Positions 35,833-43,724 of a stretch of 64,000 nt of DNA are shown one piece after another. The stretch is from Paracrocinitomix mangrovi (GTDB lineage Bacteria; Bacteroidota; Bacteroidia; Flavobacteriales_D; Crocinitomicaceae). The translations under genes were made by a program, and so were the position numbers. How positions within the stretch are numbered: the first letter of the stretch is position 1; each line of letters begins with the position of its first letter. The DNA is taken from the NCBI RefSeq assembly GCF_019740355.2, contig NZ_CP091819.1:1674001-1738000 (forward strand). The letters are read 5' to 3'. The notes under the pieces were generated by a model. That model searched no databases and was not told the DNA's origin. It saw only the letters and a list, made by a program, of their open reading frames with translations.

Positions 35833-36438
35833 ATGAGACATTTTCATTACTTCTTGATTTTGGGGATTCTATTAATGACTTCATGTCAACCGGATCCTGT
35901 AACACCAAATAATCAAGGAGGTACAGTTCAATCTCCTACTGGTGAAATGTTTACCTATTTTACTGAAGATTGGGACAGTTGGAATTTTATCCTTGGAGAC
36001 TCAAATTCCACCAACGTAAATGTTTACACTTATTTCACCGAAGATTGGGACAGCTGGGTATTTACAGCAGACACCACTAGTGGGCAGATCTACACCTATT
36101 TTTCAAATGACTGGGATGACTGGACCTTGACAAGTAATAATTATGTGATTTCAATTGAAACCTCTTTTTCAAATGATTTTGATGATTGGAACATAGATGA
36201 TGTAGCTCACAACTGGCATTGTGATGTGCGCACTGCTTTTTCAAATGATTTTGACAATTGGGATGCAGACGATTTTAACAACAACGCACATCTTGATTTA
36301 CGAACTTCATTCTCTGAAGATTGGGACAATTGGGATGTTTATGGAGAATGGGATCAAAATTATCCAATTGAGTATAAAATCGCCATAATGTTTGTCCCTA
36401 CCATTGTTGCTGTTTTACAACAAAATGGAATTATTTAA
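35833..36438 (+). CDS. Lipoprotein built of six F-S-x-D-W-D-x-W repeats, unknown
   Basis: 201 residues. Lipoprotein signal with M-T-S-C (Cys18). Six repeat units start at residues 41, 66, 88, 110, 134 and 158 (period 22-25), each reading T-[YSA]-F-[ST]-[END]-[DE]-[WF]-D-[SDN]-W. Between them lie short variable polar segments. The protein is very acidic and Trp-rich. A final hydrophobic stretch (about 182-196) closes it. I do not recognise the family; the regular period suggests stacked beta strands, possibly with metal-binding Asp rows, but this is inference. Stop overlaps that of the convergent gene (36435-36438). Confidence 0.75.
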   Translation: MRHFHYFLILGILLMTSCQPDPVTPNNQGGTVQSPTGEMFTYFTEDWDSWNFILGDSNSTNVNVYTYFTEDWDSWVFTADTTSGQIYTYFSNDWDDWTLTSNNYVISIETSFSNDFDDWNIDDVAHNWHCDVRTAFSNDFDNWDADDFNNNAHLDLRTSFSEDWDNWDVYGEWDQNYPIEYKIAIMFVPTIVAVLQQNGII

Positions 36439-37940
36439 AGTGAAGATTCATCTTTAAATTGACTTCCTCCCCACTCTACAACTGTAAATCCTTTTCTTTC
36501 TTTACTCAACTTGTTCAAATCCTGTGGTAAAATATCAATTGGTGATTTTAACGGCTTATAAACCATCATAACCCTAATCATTGTTTCAGGTTTTGGACTG
36601 ATTTGAAGTTGCGCCATTTCTTCATATTCACTCGTTGAAAAGTGAATTAGATTGTACGGATTATCCTTCATCAATGGCAACCAATAAACAATAAACTCAT
36701 TTGCTTCTCTTCTATTCAATCCCAATATTGCCAATGATTCTTCTAAAAACACTGCAGTATTTTCGCCTTTAACTACAAAACCTTTGTCAATGGTAAAGTC
36801 TTTTCTATTGTCCCCTTCCCAATAAAGTGCATAATACTCTTTACCATTAGTATCTGTTATAGTACCATCAGGTTTTGCTTTTACTTTCCAACCATTGTTA
36901 TAAGCAGGATAAGTTGTGGTCAATTTACCGTCAAAGTTCAGTTTAACATCTACTGTTATTTCTTTTGAAGGATATAAATAAATGATTGGCTTAGCCACAT
37001 CTCCTTCATACTCTAATTTGTATAGCACGGTATCCAATTCACCCATTACAAACACCTCATGTAATTCCATTTCACCCCAATCATTGTATATTTTAATATT
37101 ACCGTCTAAATAACCATCTGTAAATGGCAATTCATAATACATTTCAAATGTGGTACTGTTTGGATGAAAATAAGCACGTAAAATCCCATTAAAAATGGAT
37201 CCGTTCAATTGAAATTGATTTTCAAAAGTTTTCTTTTCCATTATTTTGTACAGATTGTTATCTGACTTTGAGTCGTAATTCATAGACGGCATAATACTTA
37301 CCACCTGTTTATCTCCCTCAGCAGAAAAAGCTCTTTCAGAATCATTAATGGTCAATTTTGATTCACTTTGCACAAATGTCCAATCAACACTAAAAGGTTC
37401 AACTGTAGAAGAAATCCAATCATGTGTTCCTACTTCGTATTGTCTTTGAATAAAAATTTCTCCATCTGGATCCCAAACAGTACAAATTCCAATGGGCTCT
37501 CCATTTTCTACTTCAAATTTTGCTGCAACATTCTCCTTGGTTTCATTGTAATAAACTTTTACAGGGCCACTGAATCCCTTATAAGGACTATTCAATTCAA
37601 ATCCAGTTTCTGCAATAGCCATCATATATTCATTAATCTCCGAACTTGTTCCATCTGATTCATACACATGAGGCACAATATGAAACTCTGCTCCTTCAGG
37701 ATACACAACTTCATCATTGTAATCCACATCTTCTTCGGTAATGTAAAACCATTCTTCAGGACCATCCAAATATGCTTCGGCCGTATAATTATCGTTATCA
37801 ACTTCTAATGAATCGTAATTCAATTCTGATAGCGTATCAGATGATGAATCATTGTCATTTCCTTCATTAGATTGCGAATTATCTTGCTCACCTCCGCAAG
37901 ACAAGAGAAAAAAGACCAATAAAAAACCAAAGTATCTCAT
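36435..37940 (-). CDS. Lipoprotein with C-terminal KPIIYLYP-type domain, unknown
   Basis: 501 residues. Lipoprotein signal (L-L-S-C-G-G-E, Cys15), an acidic Ser/Asn linker, a ~270-residue middle part, and a C-terminal domain (about 315-480) opening with K-P-I-I-Y-L-Y-P-S-K-E-I-T-V-D-V and containing T-T-T-Y-P-A-Y-N-N-G-W, Y-Y-A-L-Y-W-E-G, and N-E-F-I-V-Y-W-L-P. This last domain recurs in otherwise unrelated bacterial proteins and remains without assigned function as far as I know. Cell-envelope location is supported; activity is not. Confidence 0.75.
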   Translation of the reverse strand: MRYFGFLLVFFLLSCGGEQDNSQSNEGNDNDSSSDTLSELNYDSLEVDNDNYTAEAYLDGPEEWFYITEEDVDYNDEVVYPEGAEFHIVPHVYESDGTSSEINEYMMAIAETGFELNSPYKGFSGPVKVYYNETKENVAAKFEVENGEPIGICTVWDPDGEIFIQRQYEVGTHDWISSTVEPFSVDWTFVQSESKLTINDSERAFSAEGDKQVVSIMPSMNYDSKSDNNLYKIMEKKTFENQFQLNGSIFNGILRAYFHPNSTTFEMYYELPFTDGYLDGNIKIYNDWGEMELHEVFVMGELDTVLYKLEYEGDVAKPIIYLYPSKEITVDVKLNFDGKLTTTYPAYNNGWKVKAKPDGTITDTNGKEYYALYWEGDNRKDFTIDKGFVVKGENTAVFLEESLAILGLNRREANEFIVYWLPLMKDNPYNLIHFSTSEYEEMAQLQISPKPETMIRVMMVYKPLKSPIDILPQDLNKLSKERKGFTVVEWGGSQFKDESSL

Positions 37941-38036
37941 AATGAACCGCTTTTTGAGATAAATATATTCATTACGGTTTTATTTAATGGGGGTATTCGT
38001 TACTAAAATTGAAGAATGACTTATATATTCATACCT

Positions 38037-39233
38037 ATGAAAAACCCAATACTCATTTTTATTCTTTTTCCTTTTGCTGGATTTGGCCAGCACTTTGAGC
38101 CGGATTTGCCAAAAATGGATTTCAAAGGGAAAGTAAAATCTGTTGAAATCAGATCGGACAATGAGCTGGATAAATTTGAAATAGCTTCAATTGGGATTGT
38201 TCCCAATCAACTTCCTGTTTTAGAGAATTTTGATTACACATTTGATAAAAATGGTTACAAAACAAAAGAAGTAGCTTACACCCAAAACCTTGATTTAAGA
38301 TATACCTGGAACATGACGTACAATGATAATGGGTATCTAACTGAGGAAAAAACAACTAATGAGTTGGGAGAAACAGTTTACCACTTTGTTAATAGATATA
38401 GAAGTGACAATCAAATTGACTCAATCATCTATTATCCTGACATTAAAAACAAACACAAAACTTATGTTTTACATGAATATGATGAAAGGGACAGTTTAAA
38501 AATGCAATGGCACAAAACTGAATCAGGTAAAGTATTCATAAGATCTTTTCACTTATATGATAAAAAGCAAAATTCACTGACCTACTTTTCAGTCATCAAC
38601 GAAAAGGACACTAACGCCAAATACATATCTTTTTTCGATAAGAAAAACCAGCTGATCAGATATCAATATGGGTATGATGACACAAGTGCTTTTGGAGGAG
38701 GAATGAGCACAGAAAGTTTTAAATACAAGAAAAAGGGACTGCTGAAATTCAGCTATCACGGATCAGGAAAAAATAAAAAGCTTTACAATATTCTGGAAAA
38801 AAATGAAGCGGGTTTGATCATCAGAAACATTGATTTTTGGGATAAACATATCTGCAACACAACCAATTCAGTAGCCAAAATTGATGAAAGATACCATAGC
38901 TATAATGATAGTGGGCAAGTTATAATGACCAGATATAAATCAGATGACTATGAACAAATAGATAGTTCTTTTTATGATGACAACGGTTTAGTGATTAAAA
39001 AGAACTCAACCAACATTCTAAAAAACCAGGTCAGCTTTGAACAAATCATCAGTAGAAACGAACACGGTAACCCCATAAGAGTTGAGTTTTATAGTGCAGG
39101 CAAAAAAAACTGGGCAGCCAGTTCAACCTTTGAATACGAATACGATAACAAAGGAAACTGGATCAAAAGATCCGAATACCGCAAAGGGATTTTAGTTGCT
39201 GTGACTAATAGAAAAATAAGGTATTTTGATTGA
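38037..39233 (+). CDS. Secreted YD/RHS-like repeat protein, unknown
   Basis: About 398 residues from the ATG at 38037, preferred to the one 21 bp upstream because M-K-N-P-I-L plus hydrophobic core and G-F-G-Q gives a proper signal peptide. The body is a series of irregular YD-like beta strands: F-D-K-N-G-Y-K-T-K-E, Y-N-D-N-G-Y-L-T-E-E, Y-N-D-S-G-Q-V, Y-D-D-N-G-L-V-I-K-K, Y-D-N-K-G-N-W-I-K-R. Such repeats wrap in RHS shells and in small Bacteroidota surface proteins. No toxin domain or RHS core box seen. Signal cleavage implies periplasmic or outer-surface location. Confidence 0.7.
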   Translation: MKNPILIFILFPFAGFGQHFEPDLPKMDFKGKVKSVEIRSDNELDKFEIASIGIVPNQLPVLENFDYTFDKNGYKTKEVAYTQNLDLRYTWNMTYNDNGYLTEEKTTNELGETVYHFVNRYRSDNQIDSIIYYPDIKNKHKTYVLHEYDERDSLKMQWHKTESGKVFIRSFHLYDKKQNSLTYFSVINEKDTNAKYISFFDKKNQLIRYQYGYDDTSAFGGGMSTESFKYKKKGLLKFSYHGSGKNKKLYNILEKNEAGLIIRNIDFWDKHICNTTNSVAKIDERYHSYNDSGQVIMTRYKSDDYEQIDSSFYDDNGLVIKKNSTNILKNQVSFEQIISRNEHGNPIRVEFYSAGKKNWAASSTFEYEYDNKGNWIKRSEYRKGILVAVTNRKIRYFD

Positions 39234-39277
39234 GGGAAACCCATGGTAATTTCAAATTACGGTATATTAGTAAATAG

Positions 39278-39859
39278 ATGAAAGTTAAACTCATTTTACC
39301 CATATATCTTTCTATTATATTCAGTTCATGTTGCAAAAATGATAAACATGAACCTACCTCTCTTAGCGAATTAGAACAATACAGGATGATAAGAGAAGGT
39401 TACACGGAATGCTTGGAATCAAAACAAGAATCCAAAATCATCTATTATAAGTTTGCTGAATTAGAAGATACTGAATTAACAAATTGTATTCTATATGATT
39501 ATGACAGAAAATCCAAAGAAAAGGAGAATTACATTCCTAAACTCTGCTATACATCAAATATGCTAGATTCGAGTATACCTCCAACATATGAAGGAACTAT
39601 TGATCAGAAAAAACTTAAACAGTTCAAACTATTAAATAAAGATTCATTAAGATCTTTTTATGAAACCAATTTTGAAGGCACTTGTAAATGTGTTTATGCA
39701 ATATCTAGACCCTATCAACCAGACACCTGCAAATATGCTATGATTCAAGAATTTGAATTATGCACAGGAATGTGGTGCTGCCAACCTAATAGAAGAAATG
39801 ATTATGTATTTGTAAAAGAAAATGGACGTTGGAAATGTGTAAATGGCAGATTCAACTAA
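39278..39859 (+). CDS. Cys-rich lipoprotein, unknown
   Basis: 193 residues with a lipoprotein signal (I-F-S-S-C-C, Cys18). The mature part has seven or more further Cys, including C-K-C near 138 and C-T-G-M-W-C-C near 169, so disulfide bonding is likely. No family recognised. 44 bp downstream of the YD-repeat gene on the same strand. Confidence 0.65.
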   Translation: MKVKLILPIYLSIIFSSCCKNDKHEPTSLSELEQYRMIREGYTECLESKQESKIIYYKFAELEDTELTNCILYDYDRKSKEKENYIPKLCYTSNMLDSSIPPTYEGTIDQKKLKQFKLLNKDSLRSFYETNFEGTCKCVYAISRPYQPDTCKYAMIQEFELCTGMWCCQPNRRNDYVFVKENGRWKCVNGRFN

Positions 39860-39884
39860 ACAATATTGAATACATTATAACTTT

Positions 39885-40406
39885 TCAATCATCTAAAATC
39901 TCATCACTGGCTACTATTTCCATTCTTATTTCATGATAGTACATGGCGGCAATTATTAAGGCAGGAAAAACCTGAATGATATATATTGCATCTAAGCCTT
40001 CAATCCCTGCACCTTTTATTCCAGCAAAAATCAAATTAACCACAACACTAATAACGGTAAACCAGAATATATATGTATTCTTTCTTGCTCTTGACAACAA
40101 GATCAACATATAAAAAGCCAATCTGAATAAAACAAAAATAAAACTCCAAAGTGCAAATCCTTCTGGATAAAACGTGAAGCTACCTTTTGAGACTCCAATA
40201 ATATATACCGCTTGAGCTATAAAATTCAAGTATGAGAGTAGCACATAAAAAACTATAAATCTTAAGTTCTTTTCAATTAGATATTTAATTAAAATAACGG
40301 ATGAAACAGAGCTAATTAGCATGTTTATCACATACAACAAAAGTCCGTACTTGACAAAAATTGAAATATTAATAATTGGCAGGACAGTAATCAATATATA
40401 AGTCAA
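39885..40406 (-). CDS. Five-span membrane protein, unknown
   Basis: 173 residues with about five hydrophobic spans (roughly 2-20, 24-44, 50-72, 84-104, 113-135, last one 142-158) and a short acidic tail (V-A-S-D-E-I-L-D-D). No motif or family recognised. It lies between the lipoprotein run and the tRNA-Leu locus and reads away from the tRNA fragment. Confidence 0.6.
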   Translation of the reverse strand: MTYILITVLPIINISIFVKYGLLLYVINMLISSVSSVILIKYLIEKNLRFIVFYVLLSYLNFIAQAVYIIGVSKGSFTFYPEGFALWSFIFVLFRLAFYMLILLSRARKNTYIFWFTVISVVVNLIFAGIKGAGIEGLDAIYIIQVFPALIIAAMYYHEIRMEIVASDEILDD

Positions 40407-40487
40407 CTGTCCTAGCAGAACGGCCAGTATTCCAATACGATATACATTTTCCCTTTTGATACCCTAATATAATTGAATTAAAAACTT

Positions 40488-40551
40488 CCCAGACATTGAA
40501 AAGGTTTTGTACCTGAGGCCGGTCCCGATAGCTATCGGGACGAACCGGCAC
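40488..40551 (-). pseudogene. tRNA-Leu 3' fragment with palindrome in the T-loop
   Basis: 40488-40522 repeats 40575-40609 (terminator loop plus tRNA 3' acceptor strand) at an 87-bp offset with few mismatches, and CGAACCGGCAC (40541-40551) repeats 40613-40623. Between them the intact gene has AAT, whereas the fragment has an 18-nt palindromic insert (40523-40540). The D-arm, anticodon arm and 5' acceptor strand are missing, so this is a non-functional partial copy. Confidence 0.8.
40522..40541. repeat. 20-bp perfect palindrome GTCCCGATAGCTATCGGGAC
   Basis: Perfect palindrome sitting where the T-loop of the tRNA-Leu fragment should be. Same centre as 26245-26262 and same arms as 14546-14561, which marks it as a member of a dispersed family in this genome. 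Confidence 0.8.
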
Positions 40552-40563
40552 AATGTTTTGCAT

Positions 40564-40594
40564 AAAAAAACCCTCCCCGACATTGGGAGGGTTT
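40564..40594 (-). terminator. Rho-independent terminator of tRNA-Leu
   Basis: On the minus strand CCCTCCC (40591-40585), 7-nt loop, GGGAGGG (40577-40571), then TTTTTTT. It starts about 6 nt after the tRNA 3' end. Confidence 0.9.
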
Positions 40595-40596
40595 TG

Positions 40597-40678
40597 TACC
40601 TGAGGCCGGAATCGAACCGGCACTCCGTGAGGAACACGAGTTTGAGTCGTGCGCGTCTACCAGTTCCGCCACTCAGGC
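40597..40678 (-). tRNA. tRNA-Leu (anticodon CAA)
   Basis: 82 nt folding as a class II tRNA: acceptor GCCTGAG/CTCAGGT (a G-T first pair), D-arm with GGTAGACGC, anticodon arm CACGA-CTCAAAC-TCGTG giving anticodon CAA, a long variable arm typical of leucine tRNAs, and T-arm GCCGG-TTCGATT-CCGGC. CCA is not encoded. Followed by a strong terminator. Confidence 0.95.
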
Positions 40679-40759
40679 ATTTTTATAGGCGGATTTCCTT
40701 GCGGAAATGCAGGCGCAAATTTAGCAATTTTTTGATTTACACAAAGAATTTAAAGCAAT

Positions 40760-43561
40760 CTATCTAATTAAAGATATATTTCCTTTCTGATTCACTGGTT
40801 CTCCGTTGATTAGATAACCTTCCAAGACGTAAACAAATACGGCAGAATTTAACATTTTACCGTTCCAAGTTCCGTCCCAGCAAATATTCATACTGCTTGT
40901 TGTGTATACTTTTTCTCCCCATCTGTTATAAATGGTAAAGTTCATTGATTTCATACAATCACTATACACACACAACACATCATTATCTCCATCATTATTA
41001 GGACTGAATGCAGATGGCACAAAGATATCTCCACATACAATTTCTACAAACAAAGTCATACAAGCCGTATTAACACACCCATTAACATCTTGACCTGTTA
41101 CACAGTAATATGAGTCTTGAATTGGATCAGCAATTGGATCAGCACAATCAGAGCAGCTTAAGTCTGTAGCAGGTGACCAGGTATAACTTACACCTCCGGT
41201 TGCTAATAACGGCGTTTCATCTCCGTAATGCATTGTTGTATCACTAGTCACTTCAATATTTGGTAAATTCCAAACTGTCACAAATATTGAGTCAGTAGCT
41301 GTACATCCATTTGCGTCAGTTACTATTACTGTTGCCATTGTCGAATCAATTCCTGTTGCCAACTCAGTTGTACTTGCTACCGGAGACCAACTATAACTGT
41401 ATCCTCCAACTCCACCTGTTGCAGCCACAGATGCAGATCCCAAATCAGGATAGCAAACATTTTGAGCTGTCATTGTCAGCAAAATTTCAGAAGGTTCAAT
41501 GATTGTAACTGTTTCTTGTACTGTGCAACCCGCATCTACATCTGTTACAGTTACCGTGTAAGTTCCAGCCGGCAAACCTGTTGCATTAGCGGTTGTCTGA
41601 GCCGGAGAACTATCCCAGCTATATGTATAATTTCCTGTTCCTCCGGTTACTGTGGCAGAAGCTGTTCCATCCGCTTCACCAAAACAACTTACTCCTGTTA
41701 CTGTTGTTGATACAACTGGTGCTACAACAGTAATATCTTGTGAAACTGAAGATGTACATCCGTTAGCACTTACTGTGTAAGTAACGTTCTGAGTTCCAAA
41801 AAATGGATCAAATACATTTCCACTCATTCCGGTTCCAGACCAGGTTCCACCTGTAAGTCCTGTAATTTGTCCGCTCATGTTAACAGGTGCACTTGAACTA
41901 CATAATGTAAGAGTTGTCCATGATGCATCTGGTGGGTTATTTACAGTGAAAGTTTGTGTTGATGTAGCTTGACATCCACCTGTACCAACGGTATAAGTCA
42001 AAGATTGCGTTCCTACCGAAACATCAAAACTATTTCCTGTAACACCTGTTCCGCTCCAGCTTCCGCCTGTATCTCCTGTAATCAATGTATTCAAATCAAA
42101 AGGACCACTATCTACACAGATATCAATTGGTGGAGTCCATGAAGCATCTAATACTGAAGCAACGTTTATAGTTTGTGTTACAGCATCATCACAAGGAGCT
42201 GTACCAATACTATATGTTACAGATTGCGATCCTCCTGAAGGATCAAACATTGTTCCTGTTACTCCTGTACCGGACCAAGTTCCTCCAGGCGATCCTGTAA
42301 TAAATGTAGATAAATCAATAGGTGCATCTCCCACGCAAAGTCCTGTAGGGATAGTCCATGAAGCATCCGGTGTTAATGCAACGTTGATCGTTTGTGTAAT
42401 AGCATCATCACATGGTGCTGTACCAACAGTATAAGTAATAGATTGAGTTCCTACAGATGGATCAAAAGTACTTCCTGTAATTCCGGTTCCAGACCAGGTT
42501 CCACCTGTTGTTCCTGTAATTGTTGAACTTAAATCAATTGGCGAAGCTGCTGTACATAATCCTGTTGGTGGCGTCCAACTGGCATCTGCCTGCGGAGTCA
42601 CAGTTATTGTTTGAGTTACAGCATCATCACATGGTGCCGTTCCTGCCGAATATGTTATTGATTGAGTTCCTACAGATGGATCAAATGAACTACCTGTCAC
42701 ACCGGTTCCTGTCCAGGTACCACCTGTAGTTCCGGTTATCAATGTGTTCAAGTCGACGACTCCTGAACTCGTACAGAGTCCTGTTGGTGGTGTCCATGAA
42801 GCTACTGCTGTTGTTGTGACGGTTATAGCCTGAGCCAAATCACAGCTATTAGGTGATGTATAAGTAATAGTTTGAGTTCCTACAGATGGATCAAATGTAT
42901 TTCCAGTTACTCCAGTTCCTGACCATGTTCCTCCAACATCTCCAGTAATTAAAGCGTCCAGATTGATAGGCCCATCAGTTGAACAGGCTGTTGTTGTATT
43001 CCATGAAGGATCACAACCTGTACATGATGCTAAACAGTTATAATGAACTGTAATATTTGGTGATCTCGGTGTAAAACTTGTATTAAAAGGATAGTCTTTT
43101 CCTGTCCCCTCCAATATCTGAATATTGGCATCAGCAGCTAATACATTTCCAACACCTGTTCCGTTCGTGTAATCAATACTACCAGCACCTGTACTTGTAA
43201 CATAAAATGCCGCTACATCTCCGGGGCAAAGTGTTACACTAAAGAAAATTGGAATTGGCGTTGCTACGTTAACCGGACCAGTAACTCCGTTTGCCGAACC
43301 TAGCAGGGTCCAAGCTCCCGCATTATTTTCAAAACCTACATGGGTACCTGCTTTATAGTAAATTTCAAAGTCATGGGTTGTTCCACCACAGTTGATGTCA
43401 AAATTGGTGATCTCAACACTCGTAATAGCAACAATGTCAAACATGATTCCATCTTGGCCATTGTTTTGGTTGTAAGCCGTTGCTAAAGGTCCACATTGTG
43501 AATATCCAAAACTGAATATTAGACTTAAAAATATCGTTAATAATAACTTTGTTCTATACAT
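40760..43561 (-). CDS. Giant surface protein with 6 copies of a ~70-residue repeat, SprB-like repeat and T9SS type B (CHU_C) domain
   Basis: 933 residues. Signal peptide (to Y-S-Q, about 21); N-terminal beta domain with Cys (22-185); six repeats (about 186-605), each with S-W-T-x-P-T-G-L-C, a D-L-N-T-x-I-T-G segment, G-G-T-W-S-G-T-G-V-T-G and F-D-P-S-V-G-T-Q-S-I-T-Y; an SprB-type repeat (V-S-C-F-G-E-A-D-G-T-A about 625); a second such unit; a PKD-like unit; and the C-terminal gliding-type domain (V-P-S-A-F-S-P-N-N-D-G-D-N-D-V, W-G-E-K-V-Y, W-D-G-T-W-N-G-K) used for T9SS type B sorting. Adhesin-like. Paralogue of the next two genes, but with a more diverged C-terminus. Confidence 0.9.
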   Translation of the reverse strand: MYRTKLLLTIFLSLIFSFGYSQCGPLATAYNQNNGQDGIMFDIVAITSVEITNFDINCGGTTHDFEIYYKAGTHVGFENNAGAWTLLGSANGVTGPVNVATPIPIFFSVTLCPGDVAAFYVTSTGAGSIDYTNGTGVGNVLAADANIQILEGTGKDYPFNTSFTPRSPNITVHYNCLASCTGCDPSWNTTTACSTDGPINLDALITGDVGGTWSGTGVTGNTFDPSVGTQTITYTSPNSCDLAQAITVTTTAVASWTPPTGLCTSSGVVDLNTLITGTTGGTWTGTGVTGSSFDPSVGTQSITYSAGTAPCDDAVTQTITVTPQADASWTPPTGLCTAASPIDLSSTITGTTGGTWSGTGITGSTFDPSVGTQSITYTVGTAPCDDAITQTINVALTPDASWTIPTGLCVGDAPIDLSTFITGSPGGTWSGTGVTGTMFDPSGGSQSVTYSIGTAPCDDAVTQTINVASVLDASWTPPIDICVDSGPFDLNTLITGDTGGSWSGTGVTGNSFDVSVGTQSLTYTVGTGGCQATSTQTFTVNNPPDASWTTLTLCSSSAPVNMSGQITGLTGGTWSGTGMSGNVFDPFFGTQNVTYTVSANGCTSSVSQDITVVAPVVSTTVTGVSCFGEADGTASATVTGGTGNYTYSWDSSPAQTTANATGLPAGTYTVTVTDVDAGCTVQETVTIIEPSEILLTMTAQNVCYPDLGSASVAATGGVGGYSYSWSPVASTTELATGIDSTMATVIVTDANGCTATDSIFVTVWNLPNIEVTSDTTMHYGDETPLLATGGVSYTWSPATDLSCSDCADPIADPIQDSYYCVTGQDVNGCVNTACMTLFVEIVCGDIFVPSAFSPNNDGDNDVLCVYSDCMKSMNFTIYNRWGEKVYTTSSMNICWDGTWNGKMLNSAVFVYVLEGYLINGEPVNQKGNISLIR
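41745..43005. repeat. Six tandem ~215-bp coding repeats
   Basis: Six units spaced about 210-225 bp, recognisable at the DNA level by the recurring word for W-S-G-T-G (near 41830, 42055, 42270, 42490, 42710 and 42925). Boundaries are approximate. The outermost units differ most from the consensus; inner ones are closest to each other. Confidence 0.85.
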
Positions 43562-43724
43562 AACTAATGTTTATTCTAAAGAATAATCAAGTAACTCCAT
43601 CTATTAGACGAAAATAGAGGGAAAAAGATGCCTTAAACGGAATCTGTGATTTCAAATTTAACTAAATTCTTAGATACAAGACAAGTTAAATTTCTTGAAA
43701 TATCAGTAATATCAATAGATTGAC

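Noticed and set aside
38037-39233. RHS toxin or contact-dependent effector
   Set aside because: YD-like strands are present, but there is no RHS core box, toxin tip or immunity gene next to it.
40690-40710. ATTTCC-ttgc-GGAAAT hairpin upstream of tRNA-Leu
   Set aside because: Six-bp stem without T-tract or repeats elsewhere in the window; too weak to call a terminator or element.
14357-40760. Mobile element or prophage around the accessory region
   Set aside because: No transposase, integrase, phage structural gene or terminal inverted repeats were found; only the tRNA fragment hints at past integration.
40369-40767. Open frames across the tRNA-Leu region on both strands
   Set aside because: They read through the tRNA, its terminator and the palindrome and have Pro/Arg-rich nonsense composition.
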